From assembly GCF_015244565.1 (NCBI RefSeq), contig NZ_JABCQG010000006.1, positions 62,001-126,000 on the forward strand: a stretch of DNA of 64,000 nucleotides. The letters run 5' to 3'. The notes beneath the pieces were generated by a model. That model worked only from the letters and a program-made list of their open reading frames with translations. It did not search any database and had not been told where the DNA came from. Both the position numbers and the translations under genes were made by a program. Within the stretch, counting starts at the first letter, position 1. Each line of letters begins with the position of its first letter. Of this stretch, positions 62,598 to 64,000 are shown piece by piece. Source of the stretch: Gluconobacter vitians. GTDB taxonomy: Bacteria > Pseudomonadota > Alphaproteobacteria > Acetobacterales > Acetobacteraceae.

Positions 62598-64000
62598 TTA
62601 TGGCTCCCTCATGCCATTCGTAAGCGCTGGCGTAAGCTTGTTGAACAGGTACTGCAGCACTGTCCGTTTCCCGACATCGATGTCGGCTGTTACTGCCATA
62701 CCCGGCATCGGATGGAAGAAGGAAGGCTGACCGTGAAGCGTGTAGCGGTCAATCCGCAGACGAACACGGTAAACACCTGAAGCGCCAGTATCGTCAGGGG
62801 AAGCATTTCCACTTCCACCAGCACCACCATTTTGTGAGGACGGTGTGAAAGCATCTGCACTGATGACGCGAACCGTCGCTTCTGCACCGCCATACTGATC
62901 ATACGGGAACGTCGCAAATTTCAGGAGCGCATGGTCTCCGACCTGAACGAAGCCCACATCCTGCGAGCGCAGAACGGCTTCCATTTCAAGACCATAGCCT
63001 GTGGGGACGAGCGTAATGAACTGCCCTGCCGATTGCAGGACAGAGCCGACAGAGCCCTGTGCAATCGTCAGAACAATACCATCCTCGGGTGCCCGCAGCA
63101 GAACAAGATCCTGACGAAGACGCGCTTTTTCAAACGAACTGCGATATTCCGCCAGATGATGGCCAGCTTCGGTAAGATCCGAATAGATCTTGGCCTGCCA
63201 GTTTCCGATATAGCCGTCACGTTCCGCCTTCATGGCAGCCAGTTTTTTCTCTGCAGAATTGGCACTCTGCTGGGCAGCGATCTCGGCCCGTTCGGCTTCC
63301 ATCAGTTCGGTCTGGGCGCCAAGGGTCGAAAGACGGGAACCCACCTGATCAGCCTGTTCCCGCTGACGCATCTGCAGAACCTCGGACGCGACACGCATCT
63401 TGCTGCCATACATGGCGGCATTGGCCCGATAACCCTGGATATCACTCTCGAGGCTGGCGATCTGCTGGGCATAGTTTTCGACATGTGCCTGATATTCGTT
63501 CTTGCGACGCAGGAACGCGGCACCCTGCTCCACCGAAGCCGGATCGTTCAGGTTGACATGATAGTCCTGATCCGCAGCTTCGGCTTTCAGGCGATCATAT
63601 TCCGCCTGATAGGCATCACGCTGCTGGCCCATATTCGTAATGTCAGCTTCGCTAATCGTCGGGTCGAGATGCGCGAGAACATCACCCTTTTTTACGAAAT
63701 CGCCAACGTGGACATCGATGGAACGGATAATGGCTGTTTCAAGGGGCTGCACGACAATAGTCGGCTGTGTTGAAATCAGGCGCCCTGGTGTCGAGACCAC
63801 ACGGTTGATCGGGAACAGCGCCATGGCCGCCAGGCAGGCCAGGAACAGGCATCCGATCAGCAGGATGATATAGCGGGCAGCCGGTGTCGCCGGAAGATTG
63901 ACGAGCCCTGCAGTCGGCGAATGGAACTCGAGCAGGGCCAGAGGCATGTCGTTGGGCGCGAACGGGTCCGTAGCTGTCCGAGGCACATGCTGGTTGAAAT
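62598..64000 (-). CDS. HlyD-family type I secretion adaptor (5' end outside window)
   Basis: A membrane fusion protein linking an ABC exporter to TolC in type I secretion. At least 462 aa are visible. A GTG at 63986 could start it, but the frame stays open to the window edge, so the true start is probably beyond position 64000. One N-terminal membrane helix (YIILLIGCLFLACLAAMALF) is followed by lipoyl half-motifs around a long coiled coil (about 100-290). The HlyD hallmark PGMAVTADIDVGKRTVLQYL is at the C-terminus. The ABC partner (HlyB-like) is expected just upstream, outside the window. No RTX-type substrate is in view. Confidence 0.92.
   Translation of the reverse strand, partial: FNQHVPRTATDPFAPNDMPLALLEFHSPTAGLVNLPATPAARYIILLIGCLFLACLAAMALFPINRVVSTPGRLISTQPTIVVQPLETAIIRSIDVHVGDFVKKGDVLAHLDPTISEADITNMGQQRDAYQAEYDRLKAEAADQDYHVNLNDPASVEQGAAFLRRKNEYQAHVENYAQQIASLESDIQGYRANAAMYGSKMRVASEVLQMRQREQADQVGSRLSTLGAQTELMEAERAEIAAQQSANSAEKKLAAMKAERDGYIGNWQAKIYSDLTEAGHHLAEYRSSFEKARLRQDLVLLRAPEDGIVLTIAQGSVGSVLQSAGQFITLVPTGYGLEMEAVLRSQDVGFVQVGDHALLKFATFPYDQYGGAEATVRVISADAFTPSSQNGGAGGSGNASPDDTGASGVYRVRLRIDRYTLHGQPSFFHPMPGMAVTADIDVGKRTVLQYLFNKLTPALTNGMREP

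Noticed and set aside
1-64000. tRNA, rRNA, CRISPR arrays, insertion sequences, attachment sites
   Set aside because: Intergenic regions were read on both strands; no cloverleaf with TTCGA arm, spaced direct repeats, transposase or integrase was seen.

Overview
The window reads as a chromosomal segment of an alphaproteobacterium, most likely an acetic acid bacterium (Acetobacteraceae, Gluconobacter-like). This is inferred from the GC-rich codon use, the alphaproteobacterial fliL-fliM gene arrangement, an rpe-heparinase pair, a LutABC lactate system, many outer-membrane and efflux functions, and very tight ATGA/TGATG gene overlaps. Genus is an inference. No rRNA, tRNA, CRISPR array, transposase, phage gene or replication origin was recognised.

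Layout. 0-6 kb: ABC ATPase and membrane partner, tyrosyl-tRNA synthetase, and a DesK/DesR-like two-component pair. 6-9 kb: membrane-anchored J-domain protein and a short UvrA-like protein whose ribosome binding site lies in an inverted repeat. 9-12 kb: lutABC on the minus strand. 12-15 kb: AT-rich intergenic stretch and a large flagellin gene. 15-23 kb: glycosyltransferase, heparinase-like protein, ribulose-phosphate epimerase, AGE-family sugar epimerase, YdcF-like protein, MFS exporter and a chemoreceptor. 23-27.7 kb: a TPP riboswitch followed by a TonB-dependent receptor, an APH-family kinase and a PnuC/PnuT-type permease, forming a coherent thiamine salvage operon. 27.8-29.3 kb: an isolated, strongly AT-rich gene with a predicted alpha/beta-hydrolase triad. 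29.4-36.4 kb: a tripartite RND efflux operon with a small secreted protein, divergent from a TetR regulator, with a perfect 18-bp inverted repeat between them. 36.5-41.9 kb: a flagellar operon (fliL, fliM, a DUF6468-like gene, a MotE-like gene and a large exported protein of unknown function). 42-47 kb: lipoprotein lytic transglycosylase with SPOR domain, amino acid permease, secreted prolyl oligopeptidase. 47-52.4 kb: pstCAB-phoU-phoB-phoR without pstS. 52.7-53.8 kb: Dps with a structured leader, and an unknown small protein. 54-64 kb: a surface-glycan or glycoprotein region with three glycosyltransferase genes (one a GT2-GT4 fusion), a protein with ChW-like repeats, a Sel1-repeat protein and a type I secretion HlyD adaptor that runs off the window end.

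The most interesting items are the riboswitch-controlled thiamine uptake/phosphorylation operon with an unassigned kinase, the AT-rich orphan hydrolase-like gene, the large unknown exported protein in the flagellar operon, and the glycosyltransferase/ChW-like/Sel1/HlyD cluster, which may be a dedicated system for making and exporting a glycosylated surface protein. Everything here comes from reading the sequence. No database search or folding program was run, so family assignments rest on motifs.
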